From the NCBI GenBank assembly GCA_964019135.1, contig OZ025260.1:12146254-12210253 (forward strand): DNA of 64,000 bases, read 5' to 3'. The notes beneath the pieces were generated by a model. The model was given only the letters and a program-made list of their open reading frames with translations, searched no databases and had not been told where the DNA came from. Below, piece by piece: positions 46,691 through 56,314 of this stretch. Positions within the stretch are counted from its first letter, which is position 1; the number at the start of each line of letters is the position of its first letter. Origin of the DNA: Arenicola marina. Its lineage: Eukaryota; Annelida; Polychaeta; Arenicolidae. The position numbers and the translations under genes are program-made.

Positions 46691-47219
46691 TGGCCGGTCT
46701 TTCTCAACCTAAAGTTGCTCACACTGCTCTTTAATCCCTAAGCGAACGCCAAGCATAACTACTGCTTTTTCTCGAAGTGGCCACTGGTTACGTATGCCCG
46801 GTGATGCTTACATCGGAATTTCAACCATGCGATACATATATGTAGCCATAGAATAACGCATCTTTCACGCTAAGCGAAATGACACAGCTGTCCCTCCCGT
46901 AAATAGGCTTAGGTTGCATGATTGCTTTTACACTCTGTGCCCCTCTACTGGGCCTGCTGTCCAATAACGCGGTCGCCGTGACACCACCGTTTCAGGCAGG
47001 CGTGGCCTTACGTAGGGGTCCGGAAGGGGTAAATGGCGACACGGGCATATTCGATACAGATTTTCGAAAAAAACTACACTGAACTTAGCCAAAAAGCGAC
47101 CCCGTAGGTCGTGAAAAACTGATATTCGACACTGTGAATATGAAAAATCTACACTGGACCCCCCTTTCCAGGCCCCTGTATATCGTCTTAACTTCTTTTC
47201 TTTGCATGTCGAGATGAAG
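46691..47219. other. Gene-free stretch between M1 and M2
   Basis: This stretch sits where the left copy has the gypsy element. It has no recognised coding sequence and may preserve the pre-insertion sequence. Confidence 0.4.
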
Positions 47220-47545
47220 TATATAAACCCAACTCGACGATTGATTTAATGTTGGCATCTGTCTAAGATAGTAAATAGTTTGTTTCTGAGGTCTGAGGAT
47301 CACATTTTTCTACTTAGGGTCAGGACAGTTTGCGAAGTGTATATTACGCATGCTTGCTTCCATGGTACAACACATTTACATATTATTTGGTAACATTGTA
47401 AGTCGTCCATACAAAAAAATAAGCGGTCGACAAGTGACCGAGACAACAACAAAGCAGTCAAGAAATACACAGCCATTGTGAACTATTTCAGATGGTAATC
47501 AACAGCACGTACGCCATTGAAAATAGACAAGGAACAACAGACCGT
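47220..47545. repeat. Segmental module M2, right copy
   Basis: It matches 15911-16262 and begins with the same TATATAAACCC that directly follows the gypsy LTR in the left copy. Confidence 0.85.
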
Positions 47546-47554
47546 TCCAGGGGA

Positions 47555-47795
47555 AGTTCTATTTTCGGCTTTTCGATATAACTTTCTTTCAAGTTTGTTT
47601 TCAAGTGTATTTTTGGATCATTGGTTGTAAGGTAAACTTCTGGTCAATAGTACCCCGTCCTCTCCTGAATCCTGCCTGTTTCTCTGCATATTTGCCTGAT
47701 TCTTCTGCCCATAAAACACATCTTTCATTCAGAATAATTTAGCGATATTAGGAAGAAGGGAAATACCTCTATAGTTATTTGCATTGTTCATTGTT
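47555..47795 (-). pseudogene. LINE reverse transcriptase fragment
   Basis: On the minus strand NYRGISLLPNIAKLF (47786-47741) is followed, after a frame change, by WAEESGKYAEKQAGFRRGRG, then TIDQKFTLQPMIQKY. These are RT blocks 1-2 of Jockey/I- or CR1-type LINEs (NYRGISLL...; QAGFRxGRSTxDQIFTL). Stops follow the last block. The fragment is about 80 codons and lies exactly between modules M2 and M3, where the left copy has satellite array A. Confidence 0.85.
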
Positions 47796-47803
47796 GATGT
47801 TTC

Positions 47804-48331
47804 ACATGACGTTATTACGATGTAAATAGAGCAATGGTTGTTATCTTGTTTACACAATTGTAGAGAGAGAGAGAGCGGACAATTGTGATATTTGAAAACT
47901 TGCGACCGGGAGGGGGCTCTGAAAATGTGCGCTCCTAGAGAGGGTCACCTAGAAAAAATACCCCTTCCGATCGGATGTTGGCGGTGAATACGGGGGGGGG
48001 GGCTTTACCGCGGAACCCCCCCCCAAACCCAGCACGGGGGGTGTGTAATTTAAGAAATCGTTCAATACATTTCAAAGATTTGGACAGGAGAGGGAGGGAG
48101 GGAGGGGGTGCGCACGGAAGCCCACCCCCTCCCCCTCCCTTCTGTGTCCGTCGAGTTAGCTGCCTGTGATATTGACAGGGTTTCTCCGAGGCTGTTATAG
48201 CAATCCATATTCTGTTATAAATTGTCCCGCTTAATGATACTGAAAAGCATCAATGTCGAGCAGCGTGCCATGTTGCCGGAGCAAGTGACGTGTATTGTGA
48301 CCTTCTGAGCTGCAACTCTTTATGCCCGCAC
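47804..48331. repeat. Segmental module M3, right copy
   Basis: It matches 19439-20118 with the G/C-run segments slightly shorter and without the left copy's 145-bp extra segment. Confidence 0.85.
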
Positions 48332-49002
48332 ACGGTTTTTTGCATCAGGCCAATAGAAGAGGGCTATGGTGAAGGCCTGGGATGCGCCGCGACGAGCTAA
48401 ATAAGAACAGGTTATACGACTCAACGGCTGCCACGGAGCGCCAACCCCCACTTCAAATCCTTGTATTTGCAAAACTAAGGGCTGAATCTCCAAATCAGTC
48501 ACCTACCTGCCTTCCACGAACCTTTGTGAAACATTTGCAGCTACTTTTGAAACATGACCTACCACCATTTAATGTTACAAGGCGACTTCTGTCGCTCGCC
48601 ACGCAAATTTACTCGATTAGCCAGTTTTCGGCGTGGGAATTTCACAACTGTTTCATTGCTCACTCTCCGTCATAGATTGAGTTCGGATATGCGATCCGAG
48701 TAATCGGCGCAGATATTTGGAGCATGCGCACTCATACTTTCCGCTCATGTGCGGATCAAGTTAAACCGAACGCAAAATCCGCGGTTCGCGTGAATGTTGC
48801 ACAGGCTGAACTGCACAAGTCATGAAGAACCTTAAACAGTACAATAAAAAAAATCAACGGATGCATGTTATGTTCATTATTTTATTCTAGTGTTTGGCAG
48901 GTCGAAGTACTACATTATATCTTTTTTACGTATTGTTGAGCCTGGACGCCAAGTTGCACTCCGCGGAGTCCGACTACTCCGCTCGCATACCCGAACCCAC
49001 AC
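48332..49002. other. Gene-free stretch
   Basis: A 97-codon plus-strand frame at 48382-48675 shows no recognisable motif and its codon content is unremarkable. I make no call. Confidence 0.4.
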
Positions 49003-49005
49003 ATA

Positions 49006-49050
49006 AGGTCGTTACACACCGCCGCCGACCGACCGATTTTAATGCGACCG
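49006..49050 (+). repeat. Harbinger left TIR
   Basis: AGGTCGTTACACACCGCCGC, continuing through CGACCGACCGATTTTAATGC, is the inverse of 51214-51258 with one or two mismatches. Confidence 0.9.
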
Positions 49051-49215
49051 TTTTTTATGATGCGGACGACAGATTTCACTTGCGTGCGATTTTTGCATGC
49101 ACACAGAATCAGACCGATTTTGAGTTGAGCGTGCGACATATGGAAGCATTGAGAAGTTAAAACTGGCACGTGTAAATTGAGGTTTTAATCGTGAACGCGT
49201 TTGCTTTATTTGATA

Positions 49216-49774
49216 ATGTCTGATGTTGACGAAGCACAAAATGAAGAAAACCGTCACATGGGTGTCAGAAGAAGGCGATCTGTTGGCCTGTGGATATTGA
49301 TGATGGCTCGGAGGAGGCAGAAAAGGCGACGTAATTTATGGATCCATCCAATTTGCCAAAGACGATCTGATTTTGTAGAATACCACAGACTAGTACCCCA
49401 ATTGAGACAGGATCCAGGCAGATTCCAGCAGTATTTCCGGCTGAGTATTCCTTAATTTGACGAGCTGCTAGCCAGACTGACGCCTGACATTGCCAAGCAA
49501 GACACCAATTACAGAAGGGCCACTCGACCCGACCACTCTGGATCATGTAGTAAAAGCTACTATTTTGCTACACAATTACCTCCAGCAGAACAATAATATC
49601 GCCGATGAAAATGATCAGCATAGAGCACTGAATGGCCTTCGTGAACCAGGCCAACTGGGAGGTAATCGTCCCACAACAGCGGCAATGCGAGTTTGGGATG
49701 CTTTCGCTGACTATTTCTTATCTGAAGAGGGTCAGGTTCTATGGCAAGGTGAAATCATTCATGCTATTAATTGA
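49216..49774 (+). pseudogene. Harbinger transposase, N and C termini fused, catalytic core deleted
   Basis: From ATG 49216 the frame has an Arg-rich start, then NLWIHPICQRR, EYHRLVPQLR and DPGRFQQYFRLS, the conserved N-terminal region of PIF/Harbinger (HARBI1-like) transposases. A stop follows (TAA 49453), and the same reading continues FDELLARLTPDIAKQDTNYRRATRP. The sequence then jumps to the protein's C-terminal end in another frame: TTLDHVVKATILLHNYL, MRVWDAFADYFLSEEG and VLWQ, ending at 49774. The whole DDE nuclease (about 200 residues in the family) is missing. It cannot cut DNA. Confidence 0.88.
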
Positions 49775-49902
49775 TTCGAACTATTGTCCCCTTGTATTCG
49801 AATCAAGTAAATCATTTGACCAGAAGACAAGAAATAAAGGCATTCGATGATATAAAATCTTTATTTTCTTATGCATGATCTAATTGTTGTTCTTCCGTTA
49901 CT

Positions 49903-51149
49903 TTATACTTGGTTAACGTACGGAAGATTACTGGCTTGAGGATATGCTTCGGAGTCATGATAACTGCTCCTGTCGTGTGACCAATTTCCTGAGACACTGG
50001 AATGATTAGAGTAATGAGCGCGAGGCAATTCTTCGCTATAAGCCATCTCGTGCACATTTGTCTGGATTTTATGTTTGGCCAATGACTGCTTATATGGCCG
50101 CAACTCACGCAAAGCGGGTTCTAAACTACGAAAAAAGTACGTTATGTGATGGTCTTGTTTTAGTTGCTTTGCTGGTGGAGTCTGGTTCACTTAGTTTTTC
50201 CGCGATTTTAAGCATCTTCTCCTCCACCCAATCTTAAGGCTTTCTCTTTCTCCTTCCTGCGACAATGGATTCAGTCTTGCTTGCGCAAGTAACGGGTCTG
50301 GCTGTCATAGTCATTGCCCCAGGTTCGCCATCGAACGTGGCTGGTGCATTGTCTTCATGGTCACCTTGGTCCTGGTCCACGTGGCCATCGTCGTCGTCGG
50401 AATTGTTATTTGTCCCTTGACCTAGTTTCAACTCTTCCTCATGATCACTGTCGACGTCTTCGTGATCCCGAAAGTTTGTGACAATATTTCTCCCTTTACA
50501 TATATCTTTCAAGAACAGCATAGACAATTTTGTTGCATCCCCATTTTTTTGAGCTCAGTGTCTTATCATGTCTAGTGAAGGCATCCCGCAAATTGCGCCA
50601 TTTTGTCTCGCATTCATGCACTAGAAAAGCAAAAGATACAGATCACCACGATGTTTATATAGGCATTTCTGACATATGTTAGACAGGTCACAACAGGTTT
50701 AGCCCCAAAAGTGTTATTGGGGATTATAATCGAAAAAAACTTTTGTTTGGCGACTACAGGTTACCTGTTGACCCTGAATGTTTATACTGTCCCACACTGT
50801 ATGTGCCTCTTGACACAAGCAAATTTACCAAACCATGAATATTATATATTGTATGGCGGGTGGCATGGCGAAATAAATTATAGAGACGAGCACTCGTGTA
50901 CAAAACGGTCTTATAGACATGCACTGGCATGTCGATTGATGATGAGATTGCTACCCAGGCATTTTCCTTCTTTAGATTGTCCTTGTAATGGCAATTAGCA
51001 GAGTTGTACAACAGGTCAAATTTTTGCACCTCGAGTATCAGTTTTTCGTCCAGGAGTGTGCTGCGACAAATGACGGGTGAACGAGTCCGACGCGATTTTA
51101 TAGAGCAAATTCTATTCCGTGTCGTCCCGGTGCAAGCGTACGCTTGCAC
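49903..51149 (-). pseudogene. Harbinger second gene: MADF-BESS DNA-binding protein, broken
   Basis: On the minus strand DEKLILEVQKFDLLYN, YKDNLKKENAWVAISSSI (about 51060-50935) is the first half of a MADF domain; after a 295-bp interruption CETKWRNLRDAFTRHDK (about 50612-50560) is the second half. A frameshift at about 50540 leads to MLFLKDICKGR and an Asp/Glu-rich linker ending at 50234, then after another frameshift a BESS motif (YFFRSLEPALREL...KHKIQTNVHEM, about 50150-50050). MADF-BESS (Myb/SANT-like) proteins are the usual partner gene of Harbinger transposases and bind TIR DNA. Stops and shifts make it inactive. Confidence 0.85.
50615..50925. mobile_element. 295-bp insertion with 8-bp direct repeat inside the MADF gene
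   Basis: CATGCACT flanks the interruption on both sides (50615-50622 and 50918-50925). Removing one copy plus the 295 bp between restores a continuous MADF domain in frame. No terminal inverted repeats are obvious. An intron was considered: GTGCATG...TTCTAG ends exist on the minus strand, but splicing there would drop one base and break the frame. An insertion with an 8-bp duplication, as made by hAT-like elements, fits better. Confidence 0.6.
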
Positions 51150-51156
51150 CGGGACG
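51123..51156. repeat. 34-bp perfect palindrome near right Harbinger TIR
   Basis: The half-site is CGTCCCGGTGCAAGCGT; the other half is its exact reverse complement. With one mismatch the symmetry extends to about 44 bp (51118-51161). It lies upstream of the MADF gene start and about 60 bp inside the right TIR. Confidence 0.92.
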
Positions 51157-51213
51157 GCACGAGTTGTGCTTAAAACATGAGTTCTATAATAAACGGTCGG
51201 CGTGGAATTCGGT

Positions 51214-51258
51214 CGGTCGCATTAAAATCGGTCGGTCGGCGGCGGTGTGTAGCGACCT
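51214..51258 (-). repeat. Harbinger right TIR
   Basis: This is the inverted partner of 49006-49050, ending AGCGACCT before the ATA duplication. Confidence 0.9.
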
Positions 51259-51261
51259 ATA

Positions 51262-54200
51262 AAGGGGAGTTTTGTAGCTCTCTTGCGTAACAACGACAAA
51301 AGTCTGCCCGCCACGCGTGGGTGACGTTGAATGGCTGAGTCAGTAGATAGGTTGGGAACCGGCCTAGAGCTGCACGCAGCATACTAGGCCGGTAACTAAT
51401 TTTTAGTAACTAATTTTGAAGCCTCCGTGATTGGTCGAGCGCCAGTTGTCGTGCAGATGCTATGGCAAGCCAAAATGAATTTTCATATCTTCAAGAAATT
51501 AACCGTAAAATTGTTGTATACACGTCTTTACATGAGTTGGACATATAGGTCCTATTATTTAAAAACATATTACAATGTGAAGTAAATTGGATAATAATTT
51601 TCATATAGCATATGAAACATAGAGATTAGGAATAGAGAGACATTTAATTTGTTTGCCCGGAAGGAGGATATTTTGGCAAATATTATACGAAGCTGATGTC
51701 GTCCTCGTCGTCATTACTGGTTATAATTGTGTTGACGAAACGGTAATATTGCCTATATTCCGTGATAGTTCAGCGGCTAAACGACCAATTATGTTGAGTT
51801 GTGCATTTGGTGGTAAAAGCATGAAAGTTAGCACACTTGTCCTTAATATCCTTGTACTTAAATTTAGCTAATGTCAAGTCGACTTTACCCCTGGCGGCTT
51901 TGGACGGGCAAAATTACCCCAAAAAAGCTCAATATCTCGCAAATCAACGATCGAACTAATATTTTATGTTTATGCATAGGTTTTCGGGGTCGCTGAATTA
52001 AACAGAAGATATTTGTGTGTATCTAGTTGCAACTCATCCTCTAGTTCCACGATGGCGGACAAAGGCCAGCAAACATGCTCAATATCTTAAAGACTAAGAG
52101 GTGCATGCAGGGTCCTTATATAGGGAAACGGCTCATGCGTTGTTCTTGAATATCCAGTAAGGACTTATTTTACCTTTGCTTACACAAAAGCCTATGGACA
52201 GACATCGAAATAACAGTTTTATCCTTCTTATTGTGAGTCCAAGATATCGCTTATAATTGGTGACATTGTCCACCATTTAAATCTGACTCGATACTTAACT
52301 AAATTCGATTAGACATGAATTTCTAACATGTGAGCCAAATTTCATCCTTTTACCACAAAATGACATGACATCCTGTAGTACAACTCGGTAATACTCCATG
52401 TCTTTAATGGTCAGCTAGAAAAGATCTAAAACACACGTTCATTATTGAAATGTAGTATTGCAAATGAGGGAAGGCGGACGCGCACGCACGTACAAACGTA
52501 TGTAACTGTTTTCTTTCCTTTTCATAATTTAAAACACGTGGTAAGGCGTCTGACACCTACCCGCAATCTCGAACTTGATCATGTTCATACTATCTCCTCT
52601 CCGCAAGGTCTCACGATCAGTTGCATTCATCAGTCGATTAAATTCCACTTTGGCTTTCCATAGTTTCGAGGTCAGACCCCCGTCTTATAAGTCAGCATAT
52701 GTCGTAATTAGATATTTCCTTAGATAAATTACAATGCGAGGTTTCGTGAAGGTACATAGAAACAATTATGAAGTGCAGTATGGGAACATCAGTTATGTTT
52801 TTTAAATTTGGAGACTAAGGAAAAAGGCTGGAATTCCGGCCCTTTCTAAAATGGAGGATACCCGTTACCGTTTCTGTTTATCAAGAGTCTACAGAAAACA
52901 GGTGAGTAGACACATGTCACTGCTGATAAAATAGAACGGGAACCAGGTCGTTGAAAAATGCGCAGCCAGTTTGCTAGAGGGCGGAAAGAACTAGCGATAT
53001 CTGGCGATCTCGTGGGACGAGACAACACAATAAGACGGCAACGCTCGCCAGGAAAACTTGTTAGTGGACAAAATGAATGAGTTGAGCTATTGTTAGTTGC
53101 ATGAAACGTATTTCAGTCGGACACTCCTTGAGGACAATGCTCCTGAACTTAAACAACTAAAAATTAGAGGTGAGTGTTTGGTGTCAAAACCTCCAGCAAC
53201 TTGTAACGTGGACATCTCACCGTTTTTAGACTGAATATGGCGACCTACGCCGTGGCGGTAAGAACGGCCATTTTTGGCCGAAGGCGATAATAGAAGCATT
53301 TTAGCAAAGCTTAATTTTAGAATGGATTTAACACATGCCATATGTTGTCGGATTACGTTTATACTTGACAAGCATGTTCTAAAACTTCATACCTACCAGT
53401 TATTGAGCTTTATCAGAGTGATCACATCACATTACCTGCGATTTTCTTATATATTGTGGGTCTTCTTCACCTCTTTTTTTTCGCGGACACTTCGCACATA
53501 GTCTCATATTACTACGCATTTGTTTACCAGTCTATAATCTGCCAGTCTCTAGCTGATATACACTTGAACTGAATATAATCAAAACATGTATTCATATTTG
53601 ATAACTGAATTGATATAAATTGCTCATATATCTTCAGGAACTATGTTTTCAGTGAGACGTCGACACCCCAAATATGTTGTTCAGTTACCGCACGTGCGTT
53701 AGTTTCGCAGGTTTTTCAAGAAGTCGGTATACATTTCAGCTAAATCAGACAAGCAAACTTTACTAATGTAATAAACAAAAATAATGGAGTTAAAGAAATC
53801 ATTCGATCATGTTTCAGATTGCTCTCAAGTCATATTTCAATATCCATGGTGTTTGCTGTTGCAGGCCAATTTTTTCGAGTTGTTCGAAGGAGGCGACTTC
53901 GTTGCACAGAGCTGAATGGTGTAAGTGGCTTTGATTAATGTTATTGTACAGATATGTATGTGCCAAATATAAATTGTTAAACAACGGACAGCCCCAATAG
54001 GTATAACATCGTACCCAATGTGTCAATGGTATACGACTGGAAAATAAAGGGTTAATATGCCATAAAACGGACTACTTTTCTGCGAAGCAGGATTGAAAAA
54101 TGACGACCGACTTTACAAAAACTTGGGACAACAAGTTAACTTCAAGTCTTAGTTAAGAATCCAATTTAAGTTACATTAACAAAATAAGCCTCCTTGGCAC

Positions 54201-54495
54201 TAAACCATTACGTCTAATTTCATTTAGATGAGGTTTAGCAAGTTTTCCACTGGCCGCTTTCTGTCGGCACTGCCTGAAATGAAATATTTTTGAATGATAC
54301 ACAATTTCACAAAAATATGTCCCCCAGGCATGACCATAGCTTAGTTAGCTCTTCTGGGTGCATAGACTGCAATGGTATATCAATTAATAGGTTATGCTTA
54401 TAAATGGCCCCAAGAGAGTGCAAACCAATTTTCACACTTGAAAATTTCCAGGCTCACAATGCCACTTCTACTGGCCCTTAACGCCATCAAACGGG
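51262..54495. other. Gene-free stretch
   Basis: In 3.2 kb I recognise no gene, RNA or transposon. Open frames are under 100 codons and without motifs. This could be single-copy intergenic or intronic sequence of a host gene whose exons are outside the window. Confidence 0.4.
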
Positions 54496-55775
54496 GCTAC
54501 TTCCAGGGATGAAGGCTGCTCGGCGGGACGGAAAGATGGCAAGTGTGTCGCGAAATAAACTAAAAGTGAATGGAAAGGCAAAAACCGTTAACTCTATTAG
54601 TTCTCTTCCCACTCACTGGGTTGAATCTATGTCACAGTCGCGGTAAATGTGTAACTGTTATTTGGATTTTTGATAAGACCCCCGAGTTAGCAGGTGCCCC
54701 TAAACAAGTGTCCGAATGCCGTGTCGCTTGAGTTTGTAGCGTTCGAGTCGTATGTTCACATGCAATGTTCAGCAGCAGACAAGCCAATCTTAAAGTTCTG
54801 GGATTTATTTTGTAGTGGAATATATGTACATCAATCCATCGTGGTGAATGTTAACCCCTGGGTTGCCTATTTTAACCCCGGGTTACAGATGTTAACCCCG
54901 GGTTACAGATGTTAACCCCTGGGTTACAGATGTTAACCCAGGGTTACAGATGTTAACCCCGGGTTACAGATGTTAACCCCTGGGTTGCCGATGTTAACCC
55001 CTGGGTTGCCGATGTTAACCCCTGGGTTACAGATGTTAACCCCGGGTTACAGATGTTAACCCCTAGGTTACAGATGTTAACCCCGGGTTGCCGATGTTAA
55101 CCCCGTGGGTTACTGGTAGGCCGGAGCGCTGACTGCTGGACCTGTCCCTCGCTGGCTGTCTGCCTGACGGACTCCCCGGACCGCCACAGCGGCCCGCTAT
55201 ATATATATACTGAACATGAATATTCATAAGGTGCGCTGCCGTTCCGCGGACCAGCGTGGACGGCAACAACCACTCGGTTTAAACTCTTCTATACACGCAT
55301 ACACACCACAACAATCCAGAATACCAACTTAAATGCAAAGTACAATCATTCTCCCATCAAAGTCTGGTTCTAGAATAAACAAGTACTCACGCCAAAGAAC
55401 TTGAAAGTACTGATTTAGGTAACAGGGCCGTCGTAACTACTCTCTCTCTCTCGCTCTGTATCAGAGACTTAGCGCTTCTTCCTGGGTTAAAATAGTCATT
55501 ATAGTAAACAATCTGCTTTTCGCTACAAGTTAATCAGGCATCCGTGAGCTGAACTTGGCGCGCCTGAGCTGCACGTTTAGTGAGCTCAAATAAATGTACC
55601 TGGTTAGGTTCGGGTCCCGTTGCTCTCGTGTTAACACTGTTACCACAATAGAGCAACAGACTTAGAAGATCTGCACACCATGTTGTTAATCCCAGTTCAT
55701 GTTTCTGGTGATAGTGACACCAAGATGGGTATGACTGTCTACGCGCCGTATTTTGGTTAAACCTAGGTACAAGTC
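54496..55775. repeat. Segmental module M4, right copy, split by about 800-bp insertion
   Basis: 54496-54731 and 55528-55775 together match 20446-20927. The 796 bp between have no counterpart in the left copy and contain the 20-bp telomere-word minisatellite and TA repeats (55198-55208). Confidence 0.85.
54850..55114. repeat. 20-bp minisatellite with inverted TAACCC/GGGTTA words, 13 units
   Basis: The unit is TTAACCCCGGGTTACAGATG (20-21 bp). Each holds TAACCC and GGGTTA facing each other around one or two bases. These six-base words are permutations of the animal telomere repeat, but here they are inverted within the unit, not tandem. Confidence 0.92.
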
Positions 55776-56145
55776 TAGTTATGACGGAAATCTTCGATTT
55801 CAGCAATCTATTACTTTGTCCGTTTGTCTGTGTGTTCGCGCTCTGCAGATCGCAAATCGCAACAGATCGTTCTGTAACTTTACCCACCGATAGGTATCCG
55901 ACATGGCTCGGTCAAGTTCGTTAGCGGGGTATAAGGGTCAAAGGTCAAGGTCACATGAATTTTTTGTTTGTCCTTAACCATTGGGAAATAGGGCCAATAA
56001 TAATAATAATAAGGTCATTGTACAGACAGTTTTCGAGCCAGCGCTTGGGAAAAAAATACACATATGGTCCTCTGGCGTTTCTCGCCCTGTGCCAATTTGC
56101 ATCGAAATCGATTAAGAAGTTTGGTCGCTAAAGAACATTTTAACT
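55776..56145. other. Left flank of the LINE insertion; AAGGTCAAGGTCA-type repeat
   Basis: The stretch contains GGGTCAAAGGTCAAGGTCAC (55926-55945) and a TAA microsatellite (55997-56011). With the LINE removed it joins smoothly to 61787 onward (TGAAAAAGAAACTTT then AACATGGGACTC), so this was one locus before insertion. No coding capacity is seen. Confidence 0.55.
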
Positions 56146-56160
56146 TGAAAAAGAAACTTT
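56146..56160. repeat. LINE target-site duplication, left
   Basis: TGAAAAAGAAACTTT, identical to 61787-61801. It directly precedes the poly-T that is the LINE poly-A tail on the minus strand. Confidence 0.9.
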
Positions 56161-56196
56161 TTTTTTTTTTTGGGGGGGGGGTGGGTTTAGATATAG

Positions 56197-56202
56197 TTTA
56201 TT
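56197..56202 (-). promoter_or_regulatory. LINE polyadenylation signal
   Basis: AATAAA on the minus strand lies about 25 bp before the C run and poly-A tail, the expected place for an element-encoded signal. Confidence 0.55.
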
Positions 56203-56314
56203 GATTGCTCGATCCATACATGCATGCAAGGGATACACGGTACAGGTACATAACATAGGTACAGTAACACAATCAGTTCATTAAGTTTTTCTAATGGGCT
56301 ATTTTGAAGTTGCA

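Larger units (their letters stand above)
49006..51258. mobile_element. PIF/Harbinger DNA transposon, internally deleted
   Basis: The left end AGGTCGTTACACACCGCCGC and the right end (reversed AGGTCGCTACACACCGCCGC) form TIRs of about 45 bp that continue through CGACCGACCGATTTTAATGC. Both ends are flanked by ATA (49003-49005, 51259-51261), a 3-bp duplication as expected for Harbinger, although ATA is not the usual TWA. Inside are two convergent broken genes: a transposase on plus with its core deleted and a MADF-BESS gene on minus. The element is 2,253 bp, short for a Harbinger, which fits the deletion. Confidence 0.9.

Noticed and set aside
48382..48675. 97-codon plus-strand frame as a host gene exon
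   Set aside because: No motif, no splice-site support and no homologous sequence elsewhere in the window.
50623..50917. Ordinary spliceosomal intron in the MADF gene
   Set aside because: The only GT-AG pair compatible with the boundaries would drop one base and shift the frame, while an 8-bp direct repeat explains the structure as an insertion.
52846..53028. Tc1/mariner transposase end (SRPTRSPDIA)
   Set aside because: Resembles the WPxxSPDLNPIE block only over a few residues, with no other transposase motif nearby.
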